DNA of 39,521 nt from the NCBI GenBank assembly GCA_043819345.1, contig JBDREX010000060.1, forward strand, positions 1 through 39,521, given 5' to 3'. The DNA is from CAYRDK01 sp043819345 (GTDB lineage Bacteria; Omnitrophota; Gorgyraeia; Velamenicoccales; Velamenicoccaceae). This document shows positions 1-7,814 of the stretch, piece after piece. The notes beneath the pieces are model-generated. The model searched no databases and was not told where the DNA came from. It saw only the letters and a program-made list of their open reading frames with translations. The position numbers were made by a program, and so were the translations under genes. The number at the start of each line of letters is the position of its first letter. Position 1 is the first letter of the stretch.

Positions 1-2234
1 GGTAAATCAGTAATTCTTACGCCAATCGCGTCATAAATCGCGTTAGCGATAGCGGCTGATGTCGGCAAAAGTGATGCCTCACCCATCCCCTTAGCCCCAA
101 ACGGGCCTTCTTTATCATTGCTCTCAAAAAGAATAGACTCCATCACCGGCACATCTGTTGAATGAGGAACCCTGTAAGTTGACAAAGAAGAAGTCAACCC
201 AATACCATCTTTAAATTTTAAATCTTCAAAAAATGTATACCCCACACCCATCACAAGCGAGCCTTCAATCTGGCCTTCCACAGATTGGGGGTTAATGGCT
301 TTACCAACATCATGCGCGTCGACAATACGCAAAACCTGAACACGGCCGGTCTCTTTATCTACTTTAACACAGGCGATCTGCGCCTCAAAACTATAGCTTG
401 CCGAAACATTCCCCTGTCCACTCCTTAAATCAACCGGTTTTGTTGGTGGATTATAAACTCCACGGCCAATAATCATTTTGCCCACTTCAAATGAATAACA
501 AACCTTCACCGCTTCCTGAAATGTCATACGATTAAAATCATTCTCTTTATCAAAGATAATTTCTCCATCCCGCCCTAATCGCTCAACGGAAATATTCCAA
601 TGTTTAGCGATAATAGCGTCTATCTGGCGGCGCGCATCCTCTGCTGCCCTTTTTGTCGCATTGCCACTGATAAATGTCACGCGTGAAGCAAAACTGCCCG
701 TATCAAAAGGTGTTGTTTCCGTATCAGCGGCGATAACACGAATTCTGGATAAGTTGACTCCTAGCTCTTGGGCGGCAATCTGCGCCATCGTCGTATCAGA
801 CCCCTGGCCCGTATCAGCGGCACCGGTAAAAAGAATAACACTCGCGTCCTCTTCAACACGTATAACAGTACCAGCCGATTCATGAGACTTATACATCTTT
901 GACCCCATCACATCGCCTGCGATACCAACACCAATCCCAAAACACTCTTTTTTATTTTTTTTGGCATCATGCCAGCCGGCACGCTCTGAGGCTAAACGAA
1001 TACAATCTTTTAGCCCATTGGAAGTAATTTCCATGCCATTAGCGGCGGTAAAATTCGGATCAGTCGCGTTTTTTAACCTAAACTCAATCGGATCCATCCC
1101 AATGCCTTCCGATAATAAATCCATAAGGCTTTCAAAAGCAAATCCTGATTGAACCCCTCCAAAACCACGGATAGCGCCACAAATAGGATTATTGGTATAG
1201 ACTCTATACCCATAAATCTGTAAATTTTCTAATTTATAAACCATGCAGATACGCATAATAGCCGCCGCCACAACCGTTGGCCCATAACTGCAATAAGCCC
1301 CACCATCAGCGATCACCTGTCCCGCCAAGGCTTTTATCTTGCCCTCTTTTGTTACCCCGCCTTTTAATTTAAAAATCATCGGATGTTTACGGCGGGTATA
1401 AAGAAACTCTTCATCGCGCTCCAGGCAAAATTTCACCGGCCGCCGTGTTTTTTTTGCCAACAAACACGCGCAAAAATCAAGCGGCAGCATCTCAAGCTTG
1501 CCGCCAAAACCACCCCCGACATGCGGCTTAATCACACGGATATCTTTTTGATCCATCTTCAGCGTCCTGGCCAAATTTTCTCTAATACGAAACGGTGCTT
1601 GCGTAGAAGCCCAGAGCGTAATTTTACCTTCCTCATATTTTGCCAAGGCCACATGCGGCTCCAGACAAACATGTGCTGCTGACTGCAAGCGAAATTCCTT
1701 CTCACAAATATAATCCGATTCACTAAACCCTTTTTCCGTATCGCCAAAAACAGCCGGTATCATGATCGCGACATTATTGCGCGTCGCCTGAATACGCGGC
1801 GCGCTTGATTTCATTGATTCTTCCGGATCAAAAACAGCAGGGAGTTGTTCGTATTCAACTTTGATAAGCTTAAGTGCCTCTTGCGCGATCTCTTCGGTTT
1901 CCGCGGCTACTGCCGCGACCTCTTCACCAATATAACGCACTTTTTCCGTTGCCAAAGGATACTGGTCGTCTGTAAAAGGAAAGAAAAATGAGTTAGAGCC
2001 ATATTTAATCTTATAGGTATCATCGGCTGTAATAATAGCATGGACACCTTTTACTTTAAGTGCCTCAGATGTATCTATTTTAATTATTTTGGCATGCGCA
2101 TAAGGCGAACGCAAAAACTTACCAACAAGCTGGCCGGCCAATTTCATGTCAAAGACATAAATCGCCTCACCCGTCGCCTTTTCCCTGGCTTCAAGCCTGG
2201 GAGCATTTCTGCCAACACCTAAAAATTGTTCCAT
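1..2234 (-). CDS. Molybdopterin-binding large subunit of a xanthine dehydrogenase-family hydroxylase (C-terminus cut by window edge)
   Basis: The reading frame is open from an ATG at 2234 to the left edge, giving 744 codons with no stop. The family (xanthine dehydrogenase, aldehyde oxidase, hydroxybenzoyl-CoA reductase) hydroxylates substrates at a molybdenum-pterin centre. Visible landmarks are the GGGFGGK loop ending at Lys246, an AIRGFG motif with Arg356, and GAKGMGE, whose Glu719 is the family's catalytic glutamate. The AYRCSFR loop of aerobic CO dehydrogenase is absent. Bovine xanthine dehydrogenase has Glu802 right after GGK; here it is Leu247, and the stretch that should carry Arg880 reads AYCSYGP without Arg, so xanthine is a doubtful substrate. 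It is last in the tetR-FAD-2Fe2S-large order. An in-frame ATG nine bases upstream (2243) leaves no room for a ribosome site; AGGGATGG precedes the chosen start. Confidence 0.93.
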   Translation of the reverse strand, partial: MEQFLGVGRNAPRLEAREKATGEAIYVFDMKLAGQLVGKFLRSPYAHAKIIKIDTSEALKVKGVHAIITADDTYKIKYGSNSFFFPFTDDQYPLATEKVRYIGEEVAAVAAETEEIAQEALKLIKVEYEQLPAVFDPEESMKSSAPRIQATRNNVAIMIPAVFGDTEKGFSESDYICEKEFRLQSAAHVCLEPHVALAKYEEGKITLWASTQAPFRIRENLARTLKMDQKDIRVIKPHVGGGFGGKLEMLPLDFCACLLAKKTRRPVKFCLERDEEFLYTRRKHPMIFKLKGGVTKEGKIKALAGQVIADGGAYCSYGPTVVAAAIMRICMVYKLENLQIYGYRVYTNNPICGAIRGFGGVQSGFAFESLMDLLSEGIGMDPIEFRLKNATDPNFTAANGMEITSNGLKDCIRLASERAGWHDAKKNKKECFGIGVGIAGDVMGSKMYKSHESAGTVIRVEEDASVILFTGAADTGQGSDTTMAQIAAQELGVNLSRIRVIAADTETTPFDTGSFASRVTFISGNATKRAAEDARRQIDAIIAKHWNISVERLGRDGEIIFDKENDFNRMTFQEAVKVCYSFEVGKMIIGRGVYNPPTKPVDLRSGQGNVSASYSFEAQIACVKVDKETGRVQVLRIVDAHDVGKAINPQSVEGQIEGSLVMGVGYTFFEDLKFKDGIGLTSSLSTYRVPHSTDVPVMESILFESNDKEGPFGAKGMGEASLLPTSAAIANAIYDAIGVRITDL

Positions 2235-2251
2235 AATTGCCATCCCTATAA

Positions 2252-2343
2252 GGTCACCAGGTCACCAGACACAAAGTCACAAGTAAAAACAAAATACATC
2301 TCTGTCTTCTGTCTTCTGTCATCTGGCATCTGTCTTCAGTCTT
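2252..2343. repeat. Intergenic short tandem repeats (8-bp and 7-bp units)
   Basis: Two adjacent low-complexity tracts lie between the 2Fe-2S and large-subunit genes. GGTCACCA is repeated twice at 2252-2267. At 2302-2343 there are six consecutive 7-bp units (CTGTCTT, CTGTCTT, CTGTCAT, CTGGCAT, CTGTCTT, CAGTCTT). The heptad tract runs into the 3' end of the 2Fe-2S gene and contains its stop codon. The same GTCTTCTGTCTTC string recurs at 7065-7077. Confidence 0.85.
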
Positions 2344-2810
2344 AGTTTTTCCGCTGCTAATTTTACCGCTTCAAAAATCTTCTGATAGCCGGTACAACGG
2401 CAGATATTCCCCGCTAAACCAGCCCTAATTTCTTCATCACTCGGATCAGGATTCTTATCTAAAAGATGCTTTGTTGAAAGAATCATGCCCGGTGTACAAA
2501 AACCACACTGGATAGCACCTTTTTCAATAAAAGCCTGCTGAATCGGATGAAGCTGACGATCGTCTCCACCCAAGCCTTCAATGGTAACAATTTTAGCCCC
2601 ATCACACTCACAAGCCAAAACCACGCACGATAGAACAGATTTCCCGTTCATAATAACAGTGCACGCCCCGCACTCGCCCGTCTTGCATCCTTGTTTTGTG
2701 CCTGTTAGGCCAATGTCATCCCGTATCAATTCCACAAGAAGCTTATTTGATGGAACACTAAACAGATATTCTCTGCCATTTACCTTAATTTTAATATCAT
2801 GCTCTTTCAT
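2319..2810 (-). CDS. 2Fe-2S ferredoxin-like subunit of the molybdenum hydroxylase
   Basis: This is the small electron-transfer subunit that passes electrons from the molybdenum site to the FAD subunit. From the chosen start it is 163 residues, the usual family length. The N-terminal plant-type cluster ligands are Cys42, 47, 50 and 62 (GCKTGECGAC). The C-terminal cluster ligands are Cys102, 105, 137 and 139 (CGFC and CRC). An upstream in-frame Met at 2924 would add 38 residues lying wholly inside the FAD gene, so I chose the ATG at 2810, which follows GGAG by five bases and overlaps the FAD gene by 14 bp, suggesting translational coupling. The last codons and the stop fall inside a heptanucleotide repeat. 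Confidence 0.95.
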   Translation of the reverse strand: MKEHDIKIKVNGREYLFSVPSNKLLVELIRDDIGLTGTKQGCKTGECGACTVIMNGKSVLSCVVLACECDGAKIVTIEGLGGDDRQLHPIQQAFIEKGAIQCGFCTPGMILSTKHLLDKNPDPSDEEIRAGLAGNICRCTGYQKIFEAVKLAAEKLRLKTDAR

Positions 2811-3597
2811 AATGCTCCAATACTTTCTTAAAGCATACCCGTAACATTTCTTTGCGATAAGCATCTTTCTGAAAAGACAACTCATCAGAAAAAGTTTCCA
2901 GCGCGTCTTCGAGCTTGCACCCATTACTTTTTTGCAAAAAGCTCTCTGTTACCTTAAATCTAAAAGGATAGCTGTTGCCTATATTAGCCGTAAGAACAAC
3001 GTCCTTGTCTGTTTCAACAAAACAAACAGCGCACAAAGGAATATCCGTCGCGTTCGTACGAGGTAATCGTATAAAAATAAATTTTTTTACCTTCTGGACA
3101 GGAATCATAATGCCGCGCAAAAGATTTTTTTTCAAACACGCTTTTGGTGATTTCAAAAATTCACCTATTGTTACTTTTTTATCACCAAAATCTAAAATAG
3201 CTCCCATCGCCAATAGTATCGCAGGTAAGTCCACCCAAGGCAAACAAGAGCAAATATTGCCTCCAAGTGTAGCCATATTTCTGATTTGAACAGCCGCAAT
3301 CTGCATAATACTTTCGCAGAAAGCCGGAAAATATTCTCTTACAGCCGGATCACGCGCGATTCCATCCAGCGTCATCATAGAACCGATCCACAAAATATCC
3401 TTATCCATTCTCATAGAATCTAGGCCACGGACTTTCTTCAAACCAATAATATTTTTTGCGATCTTGCCTGATTTTTTAAAAAGCGGCAAAGAAAACGTCC
3501 CACCAGCCAAAAAAACAGCCTCATCCAGGCTCTTCAAAAGCTCTTGAGCATCTTCAATAGTTTCAGGTAAAAAATAATTAAAATCTTTTAACATCAT
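2797..3597 (-). CDS. FAD-binding subunit of the molybdenum hydroxylase
   Basis: The 266-residue protein is the medium, flavin-carrying subunit, which hands electrons to the external acceptor. The N-terminal FAD_binding_5 domain shows the pyrophosphate-binding AGGT at residues 31-34 and TLGGN at 110-114, the two motifs typical of CoxM/XdhB-type proteins. The C-terminal part matches the length of the CO dehydrogenase flavoprotein C-terminal domain. The first motif is followed by FSLPLFKKSG rather than the commoner Asp-Leu form. It lies 32 bp downstream of the TetR gene and overlaps the 2Fe-2S gene, so the three subunits and regulator form one transcript. Confidence 0.92.
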   Translation of the reverse strand: MMLKDFNYFLPETIEDAQELLKSLDEAVFLAGGTFSLPLFKKSGKIAKNIIGLKKVRGLDSMRMDKDILWIGSMMTLDGIARDPAVREYFPAFCESIMQIAAVQIRNMATLGGNICSCLPWVDLPAILLAMGAILDFGDKKVTIGEFLKSPKACLKKNLLRGIMIPVQKVKKFIFIRLPRTNATDIPLCAVCFVETDKDVVLTANIGNSYPFRFKVTESFLQKSNGCKLEDALETFSDELSFQKDAYRKEMLRVCFKKVLEHYERA

Positions 3598-3629
3598 TTT
3601 ACGTTTTTATCCTCTTTTTCTTTGACTCT

Positions 3630-4223
3630 TTAACCCTCTGACACCATACTTTTCTTTATAACACCTTTTGACCAGATATCCATGACAGATTCAATAGCAT
3701 CTGAAAAACTTAAACCTTCTCGTTCCAATACCTCCGGCTCTATCACATTATCAATCGCGCCTAAATATGCCCGTACGGCAATCGCCGGATTGACCGGGCG
3801 AAATAACTTTTTCTTTATAGCAGATTTGATGAGGCTTTCCAAATCCAGTATCTGTTTTGTCCGAAATCCCACAAAATCCCTCCAAAGGCCGGGTAGTTCC
3901 ATCTCAACATCGCTCATAAAAGGCGAAAACCAAACAGAAAGTTCTTTTTTGAGGAACATAACTGTTTGAGAAATAACCTCTAAAGGATTATCACATCTTT
4001 TTTTAATCTCCTCCTGCTTTTCCTCAATTTTTTCTTTTAGAAGAGAAAACAAGGCATCCGCTATTCGTTCTTTGGAAGAAAAGTACTTATAGATGGTATT
4101 TTTGCTCATCTTTAGATCTGAGGCAATCTCATCCATCGTCACTTTACGAAACCCAAATTTTATCATCCGCCCTCGCGCAGCATTCAGTATCTTCTCGCGC
4201 ACCGGATCCAAATGTTTTACCAT
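3630..4223 (-). CDS. TetR/AcrR-family transcriptional regulator
   Basis: The 197-residue protein begins with a canonical TetR helix-turn-helix (residues about 9-55; the recognition stretch is MDEIASDLKMSKNTIYKYF) followed by a divergent helical ligand-binding domain. The start ATG has AGAAGG five bases upstream. It is the first gene of the hydroxylase operon and a good sigma70-like promoter with inverted repeats lies directly upstream, so autoregulation and control of the hydroxylase by its substrate or a related ligand is the natural inference. The ligand cannot be read from the sequence. Confidence 0.93.
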   Translation of the reverse strand: MVKHLDPVREKILNAARGRMIKFGFRKVTMDEIASDLKMSKNTIYKYFSSKERIADALFSLLKEKIEEKQEEIKKRCDNPLEVISQTVMFLKKELSVWFSPFMSDVEMELPGLWRDFVGFRTKQILDLESLIKSAIKKKLFRPVNPAIAVRAYLGAIDNVIEPEVLEREGLSFSDAIESVMDIWSKGVIKKSMVSEG

Positions 4224-4274
4224 ATCGGCCTTCTATCGCTTCACTGACCAAACCTACAACCACATAGTGATTAT

Positions 4275-4302
4275 GAATACTCATTTAGTATTATCAGTAT
4301 TC
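4275..4302 (-). promoter_or_regulatory. Inverted-repeat operator candidate for the TetR regulator
   Basis: GAATACT at 4275-4281 and its exact complement AGTATTC at 4296-4302 flank a second nested pair, AATACT (4276-4281) and AGTATT (4287-4292) with a 5-bp spacer. The repeats cover the -10 box and probable transcription start of the tetR promoter, where an autorepressor would bind. Binding is inference. Confidence 0.6.
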
Positions 4303-4327
4303 TACCAAATAACTCCCTTTTTGACAA
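4299..4327 (-). promoter_or_regulatory. Promoter of the tetR-hydroxylase operon
   Basis: On the minus strand TTGTCA (4322-4327) is followed after 17 bp by TAGAAT (4299-4304), a near-consensus sigma70 promoter about 75 bp upstream of the tetR start codon. Confidence 0.7.
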
Positions 4328-4369
4328 ATACTTTTTTTAAGATTAATTCTCAGGCCAAATGACTACCGT

Positions 4370-4969
4370 TTAGAGATTGACTCTTCTTCTTGCCTTCTCC
4401 AGAGAATCCATTTTTTCTTCAATAGAAACAATGTCTTCCTGTAAGATAAATGCTTTGCCATCCCCCTGCCTAACCATAACAGTGACCCCAAGAGTCGCGT
4501 TATCATAACTACCAATACTCTTTTTTAAAAAACCCAGATAAGAAGGGTCTATCGCCGCCATTCGATCAGCTTCTAAAAATTGTTCCGCATGGTAAATTAT
4601 CCTCAAGAGCAGGTCTTGCGTAAACAAGTGTTGCTCTCCTAAGCTATTATAAGCATTTGTCAGGTCTTTATTGAGATCCTTAGGGATAGGCGCACTATTG
4701 TGCTTCAACGCCTTAAAAACGCTCAAATAACAATGGATAGCGCCATTATAATCACCATCATTATGTTGCGCTTCTCCAAGCGCAAAAATAAGGCGAATAT
4801 CTCCCGGATACTCCTTTAATCCGTCATTTAAAACTTTTATAGCTTCCGTAAAATTACGCTGATATATGCATTCATACGCGCTATCAGCATAATCCTGCAC
4901 AGAAGCAGCATAAGCAGAAGAAATTAAAATGACGAAAATACACAATTGTAAAAAAAATTTTAACAACAA
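4370..4969 (-). CDS. Exported tetratricopeptide-repeat protein of unknown function
   Basis: The 199-residue product starts with a hydrophobic signal peptide (about residues 1-22, probable cleavage near AYA-AS) and then has TPR-like helix pairs (AEAIKVLNDGLKEYPGD-type spacing, residues about 30-95). The C-terminal part (VTVMVRQGDGKAFILQEDI) is not TPR and I do not recognise it. No ATG fits: two adjacent TTG codons at 4969 and 4966 follow AAAGGAG by four and seven bases, so the second is the better-spaced start. It is the last gene of the operon that begins at 7282, 23 bp after the 51-residue membrane peptide. A periplasmic binding or scaffold role is only a guess. Confidence 0.75.
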   Translation of the reverse strand: MLLKFFLQLCIFVILISSAYAASVQDYADSAYECIYQRNFTEAIKVLNDGLKEYPGDIRLIFALGEAQHNDGDYNGAIHCYLSVFKALKHNSAPIPKDLNKDLTNAYNSLGEQHLFTQDLLLRIIYHAEQFLEADRMAAIDPSYLGFLKKSIGSYDNATLGVTVMVRQGDGKAFILQEDIVSIEEKMDSLEKARRRVNL

Positions 4970-4992
4970 TTTACTCCTTTTTTACAAAAAAA

Positions 4993-5148
4993 TCACCACT
5001 CCTGATAATCAGAATAGCTTTCTCTTACTTTGTAGGAACAAAAGTCGGAAGGCGTAATAACACCGATGACAAGAAGAATGGACAAAGCAATAATAACGGT
5101 AGCAACCAACATGCTCAATACCTGGAGGATCAGAACGAACCTATACAT
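4993..5148 (-). CDS. 51-residue single-span membrane peptide
   Basis: This short frame starts with ATG at 5148, preceded at a six-base distance by AGGAG, and ends in TGA. It has one long hydrophobic segment (about residues 4-32, containing VATVIIALSILLVIGVI) and a short polar C-terminal tail ending in DYQEW. It sits 27 bp after the dehydrogenase gene and 23 bp before the TPR gene, so it fits the operon tightly. I know no family for it. It could be a membrane-anchored subunit or regulator for the neighbouring exported TPR protein; that is inference. The good ribosome site and spacing are the main support. Confidence 0.7.
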   Translation of the reverse strand: MYRFVLILQVLSMLVATVIIALSILLVIGVITPSDFCSYKVRESYSDYQEW

Positions 5149-5175
5149 CTTCGGCTCCTGCTCTTTTCAAAAAAA

Positions 5176-6165
5176 CTACGGTAACAAAACAACTTTCAAA
5201 GATTCCTTAGCATTCGCAACAATATGAAAACCCTCCTGGATTTTCTCTAAAGGCAGCTTATGCGTTATCATCGTCTCAATATCAATCCTCTTATTTTTAA
5301 TCAAAGCCAGCGCTTCATCTAAATCATCGCCAGCAGCGCCATAAGAAGATATCAATGAGAGTTCATTTCTCCAAAAATCCACCGTAGGAAGTTCTATATT
5401 TTGGGAAGGAATAGCAAAAAGAAGGATCATCCCCTTCTTATCTATACAGCGAAAAGCCTGTTTAACCGCAGACATTGCACCTGTGGCAATAATAACGCGA
5501 TCGGCTTTCAGATCATAATCTTTTTTCGCATCAATGACTTCATCGGCGCCAAACTCTTTGGCTTTTTGCAGCCGATAAGGGTCAATATCCACAGCAACCA
5601 CTTTGGCACCTTTTATTTTGGCTAACGCGATATTCATGAGGCCGGATACGCCGCAACCTAGAACCAAAACAACTTGCCCCTTTTTTACACCAATCACGCG
5701 CTGCCCTCGCACCACACAGGCCAAAGGCTCAATAAAAGTACCAGCTTCATACGTCATATCTTGCGGCAAAACATAGACACCTTTTTCAACGTTGATAGAC
5801 GGAATCCTAACAAACTCAGCATAACCGCCCGGATCATAATTACCTTTATGCAGCGTATCACAGGCACTATGATTGCCCTCTAAACAATATTTACACTCAC
5901 CACATGCCACATGATGGCTGACAAAAACGCGCTGGCCCACATGATATTTAGAAGATTTTGACTCAACGATATCACCGGTGATCTCATGGCCCAAAATCCT
6001 TGGGCCTTTTTTAATACGATACCACTCCATAATATCTGTACCGCATATACCGCTGGCAACGATCTTCACCAACAGCTCACCGGCCCCTATTTCAGGTTTG
6101 GGTACTTCTATCATACGGATATCATTATTATTATGATAAACTGCCGCGCGCATGGTTTGTTTCAT
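5176..6165 (-). CDS. Zinc-dependent medium-chain dehydrogenase (sorbitol/threonine dehydrogenase-like)
   Basis: The 329-residue protein oxidises an alcohol or polyol with NAD(P). The catalytic zinc ligands are Cys41, His60-Glu61 and Glu146. The structural zinc lobe is complete with Cys88, 91, 94 and 102 (CGECKYC). The Rossmann GCGVSG motif is at 170-175, followed by an acidic residue in VAVDID that favours NAD over NADP. It lies 103 bp downstream of an LsrF-like aldolase gene, with a low-complexity repeat between. The pairing suggests breakdown of a sugar, sugar acid or polyol: oxidation by this enzyme and carbon-carbon cleavage by the aldolase. The substrate cannot be named from the sequence. 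Confidence 0.93.
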   Translation of the reverse strand: MKQTMRAAVYHNNNDIRMIEVPKPEIGAGELLVKIVASGICGTDIMEWYRIKKGPRILGHEITGDIVESKSSKYHVGQRVFVSHHVACGECKYCLEGNHSACDTLHKGNYDPGGYAEFVRIPSINVEKGVYVLPQDMTYEAGTFIEPLACVVRGQRVIGVKKGQVVLVLGCGVSGLMNIALAKIKGAKVVAVDIDPYRLQKAKEFGADEVIDAKKDYDLKADRVIIATGAMSAVKQAFRCIDKKGMILLFAIPSQNIELPTVDFWRNELSLISSYGAAGDDLDEALALIKNKRIDIETMITHKLPLEKIQEGFHIVANAKESLKVVLLP

Positions 6166-6185
6166 GATATTTCCTATAAAAAATT

Positions 6186-6252
6186 GTTGGCGGGTCAGCG
6201 TGTCTGCGGGTTAAACTCGCTAAACTCGCCAACCAGCTAACTCGCTAACACA
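6186..6252. repeat. Low-complexity intergenic repeat
   Basis: The gap between the aldolase and dehydrogenase genes is built of variants of GCGGGTTA, ACTCGCTAA and ACTCGCCAAC. The wording resembles the 16-bp tandem units at 7934-7997 and 30485-30516 but the period is irregular. Confidence 0.6.
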
Positions 6253-6268
6253 AATAAATATTTTTATA

Positions 6269-7054
6269 TCAACCAACCGTTTCATTAAATATTTCCTGTG
6301 CTTCTTTAACACTGGCCTTATTGTGGATGATAGCCTGCAAAGCCTTTGCCATCGCCACAGGATGCGGGCTCTGCCACACATTACGGCCCAAATTAATACC
6401 GACAGCGCCCTTAGACATACCATCATGGACAAATTCTAAAACTTCTTTTTCCGTATTGCATTTCGGGCCACCTGCGATAATGACAGGCACAGGACAACCT
6501 TTGACTACTTTATCAAAATCCTTCTGGCACCAATAAGTCTTAACCACGCGCGCGCCGAGTTCAGCAGCGATACGGCAGCACAACCCCAAAAACCGAGCTT
6601 CTCTTTTTTCCAGCTCTTTTCCAACAGCGGTAACCGCCATAACAGGAATACCAAAGTCTTCGCAATCATTAACAATATCCGAAAGATTCTTTAACGTCTG
6701 CCTCTCATATTCACTGCCGATAAAAATAGACACCCCTACAGCTGCGGCATTCAAGCGGACAATTTCTTCAATAGATGTTGTCAGCTCTTCATTCGCCAAA
6801 TCCTTACCCACAATACTCGTGCATCCGGAAACCCTTAAGACAATCGGCTTAGAACCGATGGGATTTATCGCCGCGCGTAAAACACCTCTGGTACAAAATA
6901 GCGCATCTACGTAAGGCAATAAAGGCGCAACTGTCTCTCCTGGCTTTTCCAAGCCCGTCGTCGGCCCCTGAAAATACCCATGATCAATCGGCATAAAAAA
7001 ACACTTATTATTTGGCATCAGTTGTGCCAACCTATTTTTCATTCCCCAATCCAT
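6269..7054 (-). CDS. LsrF-like class I aldolase/thiolase (DeoC/FbaB-type)
   Basis: The 261 residues align closely from memory with LsrF, the thiolase that ends autoinducer-2 breakdown: DWGM near the start, DHGYFQGPTTGLE at 24-36, CTRGVLR at 54-60, IGSEYE at 112-117 and VKTY at 171-174. Lys172 is the expected Schiff-base lysine and AGGPK (194-198) with GRN (223-225) the phosphate site. It lacks the roughly 30-residue N-terminal extension of LsrF. No lsrK, lsrR or lsrG is nearby, and the partner is an MDR dehydrogenase, so a general phosphorylated-sugar aldolase role is as likely as AI-2 turnover. GGAGG precedes the start by six bases. It follows the Cys-rich gene by 21 bp. Confidence 0.88.
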   Translation of the reverse strand: MDWGMKNRLAQLMPNNKCFFMPIDHGYFQGPTTGLEKPGETVAPLLPYVDALFCTRGVLRAAINPIGSKPIVLRVSGCTSIVGKDLANEELTTSIEEIVRLNAAAVGVSIFIGSEYERQTLKNLSDIVNDCEDFGIPVMAVTAVGKELEKREARFLGLCCRIAAELGARVVKTYWCQKDFDKVVKGCPVPVIIAGGPKCNTEKEVLEFVHDGMSKGAVGINLGRNVWQSPHPVAMAKALQAIIHNKASVKEAQEIFNETVG

Positions 7055-7075
7055 TATTTCCTCCGTCTTCTGTCT

Positions 7076-7282
7076 TCATTTCTCTGGCTTCATAATCAAA
7101 TACCCTTGATTAATCAGCCAATGATGAAATTGATATGTCGTAAAACAACATCCTGTTTTACAGATACTTCTTATGCCCTCATACTCAGGCGTACCCTCTT
7201 TTTGGCCGTCCAAATCCATCTGAACAGAGCACTTTTGTGCCTTACAAAATTCCCGACGCTTATAATCAATATAACCTTCCAT
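7076..7282 (-). CDS. Small cysteine-rich protein, unknown function
   Basis: The 68-residue product begins MEGYIDYKRREFC and carries Cys13, Cys18, Cys41, Cys45 and Cys46, a pattern that could hold a metal or iron-sulfur cluster. The C-terminal half (TTYQFHHWLINQGYLI) is soluble and aromatic-rich with a His pair. I have the impression of a conserved small family but cannot name it. It is the first gene of the aldolase-dehydrogenase operon, with AAAGGAG upstream of its ATG and a sound promoter about 40 bp before it. Its stop is followed at once by a heptad repeat fragment that runs into the aldolase ribosome site. Confidence 0.75.
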   Translation of the reverse strand: MEGYIDYKRREFCKAQKCSVQMDLDGQKEGTPEYEGIRSICKTGCCFTTYQFHHWLINQGYLIMKPEK

Positions 7283-7325
7283 ACCGCTCCTTTATAGATA
7301 AATTCCTTTTAGCAAAGCAAGAGCT

Positions 7326-7354
7326 ATTCTATCGTAAACCATTATATGAGGCAA
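7326..7354 (-). promoter_or_regulatory. Promoter of the Cys-rich/aldolase/dehydrogenase operon
   Basis: On the minus strand TTGCCT (7349-7354) and TAGAAT (7326-7331) are separated by 17 bp, with the start codon about 45 bp further on. Confidence 0.6.
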
Positions 7355-7370
7355 ACGGTTTTATAGCCTA

Positions 7371-7730
7371 TCACGCCACCTGCCACATATCTTCACTCTT
7401 AAACGCGTATAAAAAAGTTGCGACATAAATAGGACCAATGAGGGCCAGCCATACGATAACACAAGGACTGGCTAATGAACAACCTTGTGCCTTTGAAAAA
7501 TTTATTACAAAATTGAATATTTCAATAGAAGCGCTCAATACGAACCCTACTTGCCACAGCTGTTTAAAAGCTATTTTTTTCTCAAATGCCAACCCAAATA
7601 AAGCAACAATCGTAATCGTATTAATACACATATCAATCCAACCAGCCAGAGTCGGATTATATAAATGCCCCCTTAAAAACGCAAGATAAACCAACGACAT
7701 CAAAAAAAAATATATCCTCCAAAATATCAT
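7371..7730 (-). CDS. Integral membrane protein of unknown function
   Basis: The 119-residue product is almost entirely hydrophobic, with about four membrane segments (residues roughly 3-20, 31-49, 57-78 and 88-110). Two cysteines flank the third loop (GCSLASPC). The family is not recognised. AAAGGAG lies five bases before the ATG, which supports translation. It ends only 17 bp before the -35 box of the following operon. Upstream it is isolated by a 333-bp repeat region. Confidence 0.7.
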   Translation of the reverse strand: MIFWRIYFFLMSLVYLAFLRGHLYNPTLAGWIDMCINTITIVALFGLAFEKKIAFKQLWQVGFVLSASIEIFNFVINFSKAQGCSLASPCVIVWLALIGPIYVATFLYAFKSEDMWQVA

Positions 7731-7743
7731 ATTTTCTCCTTTA

Positions 7744-7800
7744 AATGAGGCCTTAACTTATGGAACAAAGTGAACATAAGTTAACAGGCCGAATTTACTC
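7744..7800 (+). repeat. 57-bp palindromic intergenic element, copy 1
   Basis: This copy is identical over 57 bp to 7868-7924 and nearly so, in the opposite orientation, to 30621-30673. It contains the perfect arm pair TTAACTTATG and CATAAGTTAA around a 12-base loop, with outer GGCC boxes that extend the stem past a two-base bulge. It has no coding potential and is REP/MITE-like in size. Confidence 0.85.
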
Positions 7801-7814
7801 TCACAGCATACTGA

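Noticed and set aside
1..2234. Aerobic CO dehydrogenase large subunit
   Set aside because: The operon order resembles cox genes, but the AYRCSFR active-site loop is missing and AIRGFG is present.
2811..2924. N-terminal extension of the 2Fe-2S subunit to an ATG at 2924
   Set aside because: It lies inside the FAD gene, adds 38 non-conserved residues and has a worse ribosome site than ATG 2810.
6269..7054. Full autoinducer-2 (lsr) pathway
   Set aside because: Only the aldolase resembles LsrF; no kinase, transporter, isomerase or LsrR is in the window.
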